Part shown: positions 48,295 through 59,264 of the stretch, in pieces
How positions within the stretch are numbered: the first letter of the stretch is position 1
Layout of the letters: each line of letters opens with the position of its first letter
Assembly: GCA_019096195.1 (NCBI GenBank)
Contig: JAGTXK010000055.1
Coordinates: 62,001 to 126,000 of the forward strand
Direction of reading: 5' to 3'
DNA length: 64,000 nucleotides
From: Boletus sp. NGJ
Taxonomy: Eukaryota > Basidiomycota > Agaricomycetes > Boletales > Boletaceae
Translations under genes and position numbers: made by a program
The notes under the pieces: model-generated
Told to the model about the DNA's origin: nothing
The model's database searches: none
What the model saw: the letters and a program-made list of their open reading frames with translations, nothing else

Positions 48295-51200
48295 TCAAGA
48301 GTCCCGCGCTTGTTTCTTTTTTTCAAAGCGGTCATTAACGTCATCCAGTGATATCGTTCGCAAGCCATTTTTCGGTCTGCTCCCATTAGCGTTCCCAAAA
48401 TCATCCCCTTCAGACTCTCCCTCCGTTTCTGAGCCGCTGGTAAACGTCCAGCTTCCAGCTGTGGGCGTGAGATCGCCGTCCTTTGGGCCGTCGGAGTCAC
48501 CGGACTGAAAATCACCGAAATCAAATGAGTCGTCCGACGAATACGAGGAAGAGAACGACGACGACGTGAACGTAAATGGGTCTGAAGAGCTTGCTGCGGC
48601 AGAGTCAGAAAATGGGCCAAAGCCGTCATCCTAAACATCCAACGTCAGCGCGCAATGTTGGTTCCAGTGAACGAGACCAACGTCATCATAGCTATTAACC
48701 CCAAACGGGTCATCTGAAAGTACTTCTTGGAGAGCGCTGGAAGTAGAGGGATTGAACGCGTCCTGCAATCATGTTGTTCAGGCTCGGAGAATACAAAAAT
48801 AGGTGATAACACCCCACTTCAAATCGAGATGAACTCTGTCCGTTGTTGTGTCGACGTGCAGGTGGAGGTTTTCCAAGGTCGAACGTGGATTGCGTTAGCC
48901 ACCCGCCATCGTCTTCGTCATCTTCGTCGTCGGATGCATCCGACGCGAGATATTCTCCTGAATGGAGCTCCTGCGTCAAGTATCGCGCAAACTGACATAC
49001 GAGTGTGAGTAGAGGAACCCGACGATACCAAGGAACTATACTATACCTGGGGTGGACCAGTCCCATGGTCCTCCTCGTCTTCCATCGATGCAGGGCCAAA
49101 GTCAGCACTCGTTTCTCGACTTGGTCGCGTCGTCGTCGTCCTCTTGAACTCCCCTTTCGTCTTGGGGCTTTCGTTGGCAGGTACAGCTGCTGTTTTGACG
49201 TCCTCCTCGTCCACTGCCCACCGGCCGGCTGCGCGTGGAACGTTGTTGACAGCCGGTTTGCCCCCGCCAAGCAAGCTAGTATCACGTTTCTTAGTTTCCT
49301 TGTATCTTCCCGTCACGTAGTCATTCCATGCAGGCTGTGGTGCAAACCGTTCGATGATATGGCGTAGATCGAGCGGGAAGTGTTCAAGGGCGGTGATGAC
49401 ATCCTCCGCCATGAGCGTGAGGTGACCCATGTAACCCAACCGCACGCCCTTGGGCTTGGTGCTGAAAGATGCCATCGTTACACGGCACAATCCGAATAGA
49501 TTAGGATATAAAGACGTGCCTTTCCGCATCGTTTTGTTTCTGTCCGTCGACGATGCGCTCCATCAATCGGGCATCCCTGAACAGTGCAATCGTCAACTCG
49601 CGATTAAGACCGCCATCCAGTCTGCCTGTAAGAACTTGGTGAATGAAATCGTAGACGACGCTGTGCAAAAAGTTATTCCAAGGAAATTCAAAGAACAGAT
49701 CCTGCCCCAAACAAGGTCAGACGACCGACACGAGCAAGGTGGGAGAATCCTTACCAATAGTGTCGACACCACAGACGAGTCCAAGAAGCACTGCTTCATC
49801 CTCTCACCAACGGGAATTTCTGGAATCGTGCCCAAGTTGGACGACCGTCGCGAATTTTGACGTGATGGAGTCGACGTCGCCTGCGAACTTGCCTCCCGCG
49901 GACTAGGACCGGAAGGGCTCTGTTGGGAAGCAGTCTGCGTGGCGGGTTCTGAAGAAGGCGTGCTTGGAGGGGAAGCCACCGTCGTCTGTGATTGTTCCGC
50001 TGGGGAATCATCTCCGCTGCGGAGATGACCTCTCGGAGATTCGTCGTCCATTACGATCTCCTCCATAGCGTCGTCGTCCGAACTTCCTGGGTCCTCGCTC
50101 ATATCATCATCCGAGTCCAGGAGAGGGGATGTGCGTAGAGGGTTTGTGACTGGCAGTTCCAAGGCCGGTTCAACCTCATCGCGAGGCTCGTCAGAGGGCT
50201 CGCGTTCCCGTTCGTCCGAAGAGCCTAGCGCGATCACGCGGGCTAACGTCTCCAAAGCTGCCAGTCCACCTTGTAACCGACCCTCATTATCATAGAGGTT
50301 ATCATGCTCCGAGCAGCGGTTCAGAAGAGACATATTTGAACAGTGGAGAAGTTCGGCGTATAATTCGCAAAGTCGATATCGCTCGAACGTAAGAGGCCGT
50401 ATTAGACCCACAGTAGTTGGCACGAGCCCTTGCTACAAGGGCTAGAGGTGAACCAGCCATCGTAAGGGAACATCAGGATGGACACACCAAAGAGCGAGGC
50501 TGACGTAGAAACCGTTGGAAATCGGGCAGTCGTTCGCACATGATATCCAGCAATGATCCGAGATTGACAACCCCCATTCGGTCAACCATCTCCTTCATCG
50601 TTACCTCCAGTGTTTCTCGCGCGTCCTCTGCGCCCTGGAGCTGCTGTTGGACTTGTATCAGTCGATTCCGCAGCGTGTGGAATAGATACGGTTCAAAGTA
50701 GTCCGAGTTGTTCTTTCTGATAAGCTCAATGATGACAGATATTGAGTGGATGACGGATGACGTGGCGGAATGTCCATTTGGAAACTCGGAGGGAGGGGCA
50801 GCAACGTTGTCAGCGTCGTCACCCCCCGAAGCTTTGACGAGAGGTTGGTCAGCCTCAAAGTCGTAGAGGATATATCCAGCCAACGTGGAGATACTGTCCC
50901 TGTGAGCCAATTCCCGTGCAAAACGATTTGACGCAGGGCCATTCTGGAGCCCTTCTGTCAAGCCGGCACCGGGCGAGGGGGCAGCCATGGAGATAATCCC
51001 TTTGATGAGTTCCGACACGACGGTGTGCATATCGCTGGAATGGGAAGGAGAAAGTAGACCTATCAACCTCTTCATAAGTTGTTCTGAAGATAACCACTGG
51101 GTGCCGACGGGGGGTGAGTGACTGTACACAAGAGTGCATGTAAGAGCATACTTCGAGGACACCCGCTCCGCCTGGATGCTCATCCAGTTGGATAATGCGA

Positions 51201-51863
51201 ACGAGCAAATCCACTATTGAAGGGGTCTCGACATGACGAAGTAACCGCTCCACGACGGACGGTTGGGACTGGATAAACGCCAACATCTACGACGGAATAA
51301 GCGGCACGAAAAAGGTAGGTTACGACTTACCTCTGCAGGTTTCTTGGTGAGAAATACAGCGTTGATCTTTGCAAAATGCGACGCCATGACCATCCCCATT
51401 TTCATGTCCTCGGGGCACCTATCAAGTACGGTCTCCCAGAAGGGGGCGAGAAGCTCCTCGTTGTGGTTCACGCAAGTCTCCACGATAGACCAAATCTCGC
51501 TGCAAAGTACTTCGGTTGCGACATATGGGTATCTTTGCGCCGTCAGACGTCAATGGAGACTCGATTGAAACTGTCACGCACTTGAATCGGCCTCTCTCCT
51601 CGGTACCCTCAATCTCGCCAGTGACATACCCTAATAAGCGCTTCAAGACATCGACGCGCTGAAAATAGTCGATGAGTCTCGTATTTTGGGACTTGCATTC
51701 TTGTAGCAGATCGTCTTCGTCTAGTATGGCTTCCAGCGAGACATCGTCCTTGTCCAGGAGACTGTCTATCGCGGACGTGTTATGGAAGCCGAATCTGCAC
51801 GAGAGCGAAAATCGTCACGCAGGCATTTACCGGCTGAGATATAATGAACTACCTCCAGAACAT
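48295..51863 (-). CDS. SIT4/PP6 phosphatase-associated SAPS protein
   Basis: The first coding exon is only 11 nt (51863-51853, M-F-W and two bases). It is joined over intron 51795-51852 to FGFHNTSAIDSLLDK, which restores the family N-terminus MFWRFGFH. SAPS helices follow: LIDYFQRVDVLKRLLGYVTG, FWETVLDRCPEDMKMGMVMA, QPSVVERLLRHVETPSIVDL and MCERLPDFQRFLRQPRS, then RYRLCELYAELLHCSNMSLL. Later FFEFPWNNFLHSVVYDFIHQ and VRLGYMGHLTLMAEDVI precede a long acidic, disordered tail ending RFEKKKQARDS. SAPS proteins (Sap155/185/190, Ekc1) bind and direct the Sit4/PP6 catalytic subunit in cell-cycle and TOR signalling. Convergent with the FAHD1-like gene, 171 bp between stops. Confidence 0.92.
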
Positions 51864-52143
51864 GAAACCAGACGAGCGCTGCTTGGATTGTGAAGAGTTG
51901 AGGAACGAACGAGTGAACAATTGGGGAGAGTTACGACACTGATACTACGCGCGTGCAAACCCAGCGAGGATTATGAGATTACCTGGATTGGGCAGTCATA
52001 GATCGCGCTCCACTCAACAAGCAACCTGCACTCGGACGATACTTGCAAACTAGCAGCCCCTGATCTCCCAAAAGTATATTAGATATTACCAACGAGAATA
52101 TCCTATCGTAAATTCCGTGTATATAAAAGGCTGGTCTGATGCC

Positions 52144-53977
52144 TCAGAACTGCCGGCGCCAGGTTATAATCGACTAAACCGAACAGCATGGATCGAGAAC
52201 TCACCCGAATCTGATACGACCCACTTGCTTTTGTGAGATAGCGAACCCATTTAATACTGCGGTAGTTGCTTTTCTCGAATACCTTCAAAAAGCGAACGGT
52301 CAACCCAGATGCTGTGAACATCAGGACCTGGAAGTCGACGTCGATGGGCGGCCGAGCCCATACTTGTCGAACCGTCGTGGAAGTGAGTTCAGCGGATGCT
52401 GTGAATGTACACTCTTGGCCGCCTTGTATCCGGGGCATTCTGGTGCAATATGTTAGCCTCACTAGCGCTCAAGCGATGTACAGCTTGACGTACTTCCAGA
52501 TCACGACATTTTCCGCAGGGACATACTTGGCCTTACCGTTCGCAACTTTGCAATCCACGGTCGTCGTGTTCAGCGGAGTTGGTATTCTGAGCACGACATC
52601 GGTAGCGGAGAGTTTATTACCGAAGTTTGCCTTGATAGAGACCGTATAGGAAACTTGTGAGGTACCGATTTCGTTGACGGTGGCAATTACGCGCAGCGGA
52701 AGCTTCACGTTCAACGTTGCTCTATACCTAAACGGACAAGGCATTCAGGTTCAATCTCACAAAAAAAGATGGCCGCCGCTCGCCTCATAAGTTCAAACTC
52801 GCCATCAGGTGGGATGAAGCTGATGGTTCGATTGGAATCAAATTCATTAAGGCGGACACATTGGTGGAATCGACAATCGTCTAGCTCCACACCGTCACCT
52901 CCACTGGCACCGCGGTCGTTTTTATCAATGACCAACTTATCATTGAGACCAAATTTGCACTCAGGTCTGCCGGACAAATAGGCCCGCATTTGTATGTGGC
53001 CGTCGACATCTGCTCGGAGTATGGTCCCTAAGACGACAATTTGAGAACGCTCGCCAGAACATGAGCTCATGCAACTGACCTTTAGCACTCATACTGAGGT
53101 TGACTGTTTCCACAACATCAACGAATGCCTCGTTCTTTTTGTACTTGACGTCGCCACGTCGCCAACTTGTCGCGCCCGTCGCTTGCTCAGTAATCTTCGC
53201 AGACTCTTCCTTCAACACGAAGTGAACTCAAGCGCAGAAGAGGTACAGAATAGAGCGTACGGCGACATGTGGAGATGACATGACACTCTCCGTTGTGATA
53301 TAACTCTTCAGCGTATCTATTTCACTGTTTTGTGGATAACCAAAGTCGTTGATTTCTGAAACGCTATCACATGAGATCGAGAATGCATAGCACTTGGCAC
53401 AGATCATACCGTCTATCAATTCATAGATCAAGACAAAATTGTTTTTGACAGACTCCTCGTCAACTTTTCCAAAGTAGGATTTGGCGATCGTTATGAAGCG
53501 GTAGCAGTACTCAAATACGAGAGCGGCATTAGCGTTGGTCCTGAGCACGTGTTTGGGTCAAGGTTGTGCGGTAAGGGAATTGTCTGGCTTACTTGGTAAC
53601 AGCAACGACGTATAGGTTGTTGACGCGGACGTGGAAAAAGCTCGTAGAGCCCAACGTGATTATAGGTGACCGCACGTCGCTGTTGGACACGACTTGGATT
53701 CGGAATACATCCGCTATTGAACGCCTGAAAAGAATGATCTGAATGACTAGCAGCCGTGTGAAGAGGCAGGAGAGTCATACTTGAAATCCGTTCGATATAA
53801 ACGAGAAATCAAGACCTGGACGTAGATGCCAAGATCAATACTCCAGAAGGTCATCCGCGGACCGTACAGTGACCAACCTCTCCTTTTTGGTTGAAGATGA
53901 AGAATGCCTGGGAAGCGTGTGAGGTTATAGTTCCCGAGCCATCTCTTCTGAATCCCTTGAACACTCACCGAAATCAT
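52144..53977 (-). CDS. AP-2 clathrin adaptor complex, mu subunit
   Basis: Very small exons are needed at both ends. Exon 1 is 9 nt (53977-53969, M-I-S), and exon 2 is 30 nt (53907-53878, [10 protein letters not shown]). Then come [53 protein letters not shown] and [20 protein letters not shown], which form the longin-like N-domain. The mu homology domain follows: [56 protein letters not shown] and [17 protein letters not shown] last exon of 6 nt (52149-52144) adds F and stop. AP-2 recruits clathrin to cargo at the plasma membrane. A slightly different final intron is possible, but the F-stop ending matches the family. Confidence 0.93.
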
Positions 53978-54507
53978 TGCTTTAGTCAAAGGATGCGACC
54001 GTGTTTGAGAGGAGCGGTTGTAACTGTCCGCCTTCCCTTCCGGTGCTGGCCACGACCCCCAATCTTGGGGGTTGTACCTATATTGGGAAATCGCGTCTTC
54101 TTCATTTTGGACTCGTTTCACTACTCAGTTAACCTCGAGTGCCACGACTTCCGTACTCTGGCCCTCGTCGAATCAGCCTTGTACCAGCAGACCAGCTCTA
54201 GGTGCCATCCGATCATGGAAGCGTTAACCCACCCGAGGTACCGTCAAGATACCACCTGACCGACCTTTTCACGCGATGTGAACTTCTTTTTGTGAGTCAT
54301 CACCGCCCTCTTCGCCTCAAACACCTTTGACTGTTGCACATGTTCGACGCTGGGGAAATACAGGGGACTACACGCGGTCCGCTATGCCGGTTGATTTCGC
54401 TCGGACAATTGTCGGGCTATGACGGAACCACCGTGTGCTATTAAAGAAGAGCAGGGCTAGTGGAGTTAGAGGTTGTAAAACTCCTCGAGGGTTTCAACAT
54501 TTGCAGC
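53978..54507. promoter_or_regulatory. Divergent intergenic region, AP-2 mu / CE16 esterase
   Basis: 530 bp between two start codons on opposite strands; it must hold both promoters. No convincing TATA box or further gene seen. Confidence 0.5.
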
Positions 54508-55876
54508 ATGCTTTATCGCAGTTTTCATGCCTTGGCTGCTAGCCTGTTCTTCGTCCCCGTCGCGTCCGCCATCCCTTGGAATGCCACCGAGTACATGTTT
54601 GTGTTTGGGGACTCGTACACTACAGATGGGTACAACATCTCGGCAGGTGTAAATTCTCCAACACCAGGATACGTGAGTGTGATTCGCCAATACTTTGATC
54701 ACCGCAGCGTGCTCATGTTAACTTAGACATCTTCAAATGGCCCAAACTGGGTTGAATTTTTAAGTGAGAGGGACCTCGCGTAGCTTCCGTCGAGTGATTC
54801 AGTTGTCCTGTAGCTAGCACTTATAATCAGACCGCGGTCAAGGTTAGCAAGATGATTGCGCGAAAGAGATCGAGCCTAACTATCTGTCAATGCAGACCTT
54901 CAATTTAGCGTACGGCGGTGCGACCATTGATAGTGCTCTGGTTCCCCCGTACCTCCCTACGGTATTGTAAGTGTTGCATAGTTCTCTTCACTTCATTTGT
55001 ATCCTCATCGCCGTCTGCCAGGTCAGTTGTTGATCAGGTCTCCCAGTTCAACGAGTATCGAGCACCAAAGCCCGCTGGAGCTCAGTGGGATAGCACAAAC
55101 AGCCTGTTTGCTATCTGGATTGGCATCAATGACATTGGAAACTCGGCCGGCTGGGTCGGTGTTTCTCGATGTTACTGCTAGGATGCATCTGATGTTTAGG
55201 CGCTCTAACAGACAAACATCACTCAATTCCAGTTCTACGGTACCTTGATGGATCGGCTCTTCTCACAGGTACAGCTATGAATTGTTTTCAGGCTTACACG
55301 ACTGAACTGCTGTTTCGAAGGTGGATGATCTGTACAACGCAGGGGCTCGTAACTTCCTGTTTTTGACGGTCCCGCCCACGAACCGTGCACCACTCATGCT
55401 TGAACAAGGGCCTCAGGCAGCAGCACAAATGGGTACTGACATCGCCAACTACAACACCCGGTTGACGCAGAGCGTGCGCGATTTCCAGGCAAACTATACA
55501 GATCTCGGCAGTGTCACGGTTTTTGACACTCAGCCCATCTTTAATACTCTTCTTAATGAGTGGCAGACATTCGGCTTTGTGAACGTTACTGGATATTGTC
55601 CTGCGTACGAGAGTGGTACTCCCACCCGTACTTATCAGGTAGAGGGCTGTGCCCCTGTGTCCAGCTACTTGTGAGTTGTTTTCACGTTGGTTCGGACTCT
55701 TTGGCTGATAGAATGACTCAGCTGGCTGAACACGCTCCACCCGTTATTCACTGTTCACGAGTAAGTGCTTTGGCGTACTTTGTGCCTCTGTTCGCTAAGG
55801 TCTTGTTATTAGCATCTTGGCCAAGGCAATTTCTACTGCTCTCGCTGGTTATCCTACTACCCAGATCCCTACATAA
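54508..55876 (+). CDS. Secreted SGNH/GDSL esterase, CE16-type acetylesterase
   Basis: The start MLYRSFHALAASLFFVPVASA is a signal peptide, probably cut before IPWNATEY. SGNH block I is FGDSYTTDGYN, the GGA block is LAYGGATIDSALVPP, block III is IWIGINDIGN, and the block V region is LHPLFTVHD. Middle exons carry VDDLYNAGARNFLFLTVPP and several N-glycosylation sequons (NAT, NYT, NVT). Five or so introns fit, and the end is TTQIPT. The family removes acetyl groups from plant hemicellulose oligosaccharides outside the cell. In block V the usual catalytic D-x-x-H reads N-T-L-H here, so either Asn replaces the Asp or the pair is arranged differently. The gene is otherwise whole. Followed by a short inverted repeat. 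Confidence 0.87.
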
Positions 55877-55941
55877 GTAGAAGAACTTTGTTGTATCAGT
55901 TCAATGATATCGGATGCAGGTCCTCGTTCGTGACTCCGTGA

Positions 55942-55992
55942 GACGCGTCAGCGTGTCGATAAGTAATAAGTATTAGAACGCGCTGACGCGTC
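55942..55992. repeat. Perfect 12-bp inverted repeat with MluI boxes
   Basis: Arms GACGCGTCAGCG (55942-55953) and CGCTGACGCGTC (55981-55992) are exact reverse complements separated by 27 A/T-rich bases. Each arm contains ACGCGT, the MCB core bound by MBF-type regulators. It lies between the CE16 gene and the next gene, both on the plus strand, so it could act as a hairpin at the 3' end or as paired binding sites for the downstream gene. Confidence 0.7.
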
Positions 55993-56046
55993 GCCCATGG
56001 AACCGTCAATCCATCATATAATCATCCACAACTACCAACCCAACTC

Positions 56047-56477
56047 ATGACGATCACCGAATTTGCCATCCTCGTCTTCAAATCACCTCCCAGCGTTTCA
56101 GATCCCACTCTCCAGCCCCTCCTGACAATCGGAATGCTTTCCGCTACGCTTCTTCACGAACCCAGATTATCCCTATCAGGTCCACTTGGTGACGGGATGG
56201 GCGAGCGTCACGGCGCACGAAGCGTGGATTCGAGGGGAGCGGGATCAGGAGTTACTCTGCGTGTTGGCGCCGTATGCCAAAGATGAGGATAGTCCATCTA
56301 GACATGGACTTTGAGGGGATTCCTAACGACGTGGGGCGGATGGTCGTCGAGCTGTATGCGTCGACGCCTTTCCAGTCCGAGTCCGGGAGATCGAGTCGAT
56401 CTACCTGGTCGCTGATTTGGCTCGGGATGGTGGTGGGGATGTGTTTCGCTTTGTGGGCGGTGCTGAGTCGGAGGTGA
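56047..56477 (+). pseudogene. Small dimeric alpha/beta-barrel (ABM-like) protein, frame-broken
   Basis: ATG at 56047 opens MTITEFAILVFKSPPSVSDPT. In a second frame comes NPDYPYQVHLVTGWASVTAHE with WIRGERDQELLCVL, and in the first frame again IVHLDMDFEGIPNDVGRMVV. Together these resemble short agaricomycete proteins with a stress-responsive/ABM-like barrel. The first switch, near 56150, and the second, near 56280, have no fitting intron. The gene is therefore probably broken, or the assembly has errors. The family assignment is tentative; the reading order is clear. Confidence 0.5.
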
Positions 56478-56683
56478 GAGGGGGATTTAGTGGCGGTCGA
56501 GCGGTAGGTTCTGGAGAGGGTTGAACGTTGAACAATGACTAGTGTTGTATCAACGCCAACCTGGGCGGATCCGAAAACGGAAATATGTAAGACGGCCCGA
56601 TTGTTTGGCAAACACTTTAGAATCAAACAACCACCCACAACGTATTCCCCCGGGCACGAGCTCCCGTGCTCTGCAGGGAAAGT

Positions 56684-56737
56684 TTTTTTTCTTTCTCTTT
56701 TTTTCCACGTCCTCTTCCAAGGACGTTTTGTTCGACT
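56684..56737 (+). promoter_or_regulatory. Pyrimidine-rich leader tract before TRF4 start
   Basis: T/C-rich run ending just before the ATG at 56738. CT-rich tracts near transcription starts are a common feature of filamentous fungal genes. Confidence 0.4.
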
Positions 56738-58980
56738 ATGGATTCTCTACCCGCGAAGCCACCAAGCTCTCGTGGAAGACGTGATCGTGATAGAGACCGA
56801 ACGAAGGACAGAGACAGGAGCCACCGTCGATCTCGACACAATGAACGGGACGGAAACAGAGATAGAGACAAGGATAGAGACCGAAACCACAGTCGCCGTC
56901 GCCACCGCCGACGCTCCACATCCCCCACACAACCCTCCTCGAAACGACCACGCACGTCCGGCGCGAGCCACAAGGGCACAGAGCGCATGCGTAACGGCGA
57001 CGCCGAGCCAGGCGAAATTAGAATTAAAACGCCCGAGATTGGAGACGATTTCATTCCGTTTGGGGGGAGCGATGCGGAGGTTTCTCCGCAAGAAAAACCG
57101 CGATCTGAAAGGGCACGTCAAAAAGAGAGGGTGGCGGGACGCGAGTGGGACGTAGGGAAGCCGCCGAGGATGGGTGATAAGGAGGGTCGTGGCATGAAGA
57201 GGAAACCTGATTCTGCGTTTGATGAAGAGGACGACCGAGCTTATAGAAGAAGACAACGGTTCGAACCGTATGTCGCCAGGAAGGCACCGTGGGTGTCCCA
57301 GGTTGACTGGGATTGTCACAACGTCGCAGAGATGTAAGTGCTTCCAGCCTGATGTGATACTCCACGTCATTTAACGCATTAGGTTACATCGTGAAGTGGA
57401 GGCTTTCGTCAAGTACATGTCACCAACACCTATTGAAGATGAAATTCGTGCCCTCGTCATCCAACTCGTCTCAAACGCAATTATGTCTGTATTTCCAGAT
57501 GCACGAATATCGCCCTTTGGAAGCTTTGAGACTAAGCTATATTTACCCAATGGGTGAGTGCTCAACCTCGTGAAGCCTTGACACGTAGCCTGACTGTAGC
57601 TAGGGACATAGACTTGGTCATAGAATCCAACACCATGGCACGTAGCAACAAAGTGAACGTGTTACACGGACTCGCAAATACCCTGAAGCGCGCGGGAATT
57701 ACATCAAAAGTCACGATCATCTCGAAAGCAAAAGTACCCATAGTGAAGTTTGTCACGCACTTTGGACGTCTAAACGTGGACATCAGCGTTAACCAAGGTA
57801 ACGGCATCAAAGCAGGAAAGATCGTCACCTGTTTCTTGCAAGACATGCGGGGTTGTGGGTTCGCATTGCGTTCCCTAATCGTCATCGCAAAGGCGTTCCT
57901 GAACCAACGCGGAATGAATGAGGTGTATACTGGTGGCCTGGGAAGCTACAGCATTGTCTGCTTGGCCGTCAGTTTTCTCCAGATGCATCCAAAAATACGC
58001 CGAGGGGAAATCGAACCGGAGAAGAACCTTGGTGTGTTGGTCATGGAGTTCTTTGAGCTCTATGGTTGTTATTTCAACTACGAGGAGGTCGGGATTTCAG
58101 TTAGGAACGGAGGATCGTACTTTAGCAAGAGACAGCGAGGGTGGTATGATCCGTACAAGGGTCTACTCCTCTCCATCGAAGATCCTACAGATATATGTAT
58201 GTGGGGTCCTCGTAGCCGATGATTTTGATTGACGTCTTTCTTAGCAAACGACATCTCCAAGGGTTCCTATGGCATCAATAAAGTCCGGCAAACGTTCGCT
58301 GGTGCTTTTGGGATTATGCAAGCCGCGACTTTTCTGCGCGCTGGGATCCTGAGTTCGCGCCGGGAGGGCCACTCGTATCGTCTGCGAATAGTAACGAATC
58401 CAGAGGAGATGAGTATCTTGTCGAGCATCTTGGGTGTAACACAAGAGGTGGGCACTGCCGATCTCTAGATATCATCGGGTTCCTAACTGGATCCCAGACG
58501 ATAAATAACCGACGCCTCCTACAAGAGGTATATGAAAAGAGGTTGTTGCACCAGCTTCTTCGTGTTCCTCCACAAGCTTCGGTCGTGACTGCTGATGTGC
58601 CCATTGATCAGGACGTGAAAGGGAAGCCAGGGATGGAAGAAGAGTGGGATGGCGATATGGAGCTCGAGTCTGGCGACGAGATTGTAGAGGAAGGAAACCC
58701 GGACGAAAGCGGAAGGTATGACATCCAGGAACGTCGCCTCGCGCGGTCAGGCGACACCAATGGAGCGGGTCGATGTGATCCACTGACGAGCTACTACACG
58801 ACCGATGAAGAGGATCTGTCAGAAGATGAGCTGGAGGATCAGGCGTATGACATTGCGGGGTCGGATGACGACACGGGAAAGGGCCGGATGGGGAGACGAC
58901 GATCCTATAGGCTGTCGAGAGGAATTGGGCCTCACGACAGAGACGACGACGACGACGACGACGACGGGGGGTTATTTTAG
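56738..58980 (+). CDS. Non-canonical poly(A) polymerase, TRF4/5 (Cid14, PAPD5) type
   Basis: MDSLPAKPPSSRGRRDRD opens an Arg-Asp-rich disordered N-terminus, followed by PYVARKAPWVSQVDWD. The nucleotidyltransferase core has LHREVEAFVKYMSPTPIEDE and then ISPFGSFETKLYLPNG. After an intron comes DIDLVIES, giving both metal-binding Asp residues, and the third Asp is in RLNVDISVNQGNGI. The PAP-associated domain follows: LNQRGMNEVYTGGLGSYSIV, GVLVMEFFELYGCYFNYEEV and NDISKGSYGINKVRQTFAGA. The C-terminal tail is acidic and ends in about eight Asp then GGLF. Four introns fit. Trf4/5 enzymes add short A tails to nuclear RNAs for exosome decay (TRAMP complex), with Air and Mtr4 partners not in this window. 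Confidence 0.93.
58942..58966 (+). repeat. GAC triplet repeat in the TRF4 tail
   Basis: About eight GAC units encode the poly-Asp end of the polymerase. Such a run is prone to length change between strains. Confidence 0.8.
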
Positions 58981-59264
58981 TTGTGATGATGTGTGTTAGC
59001 CGTTGACAAGGCGGGGATAATTATGCAAGTAGCCATGCTAGACGCTCGTAGGCTACAAACCGTTTGCTGAGTTTCATGCAACACTCTTGCTGGCCCAATA
59101 TTCGAGACATTCACCAGTTGCTCAACTCTTGTGCAGCACCGTCTTTTCTTCATCCTCTTCTCTTGTTCCAGTCGCGGTCCTTCCTCGAGGGATCAGGACC
59201 GTCGGCATTATTGGACCCTCAAACCACCCTGGCTGGTTGTCTTTTCTCGCTGGTCGTTCTGTAA

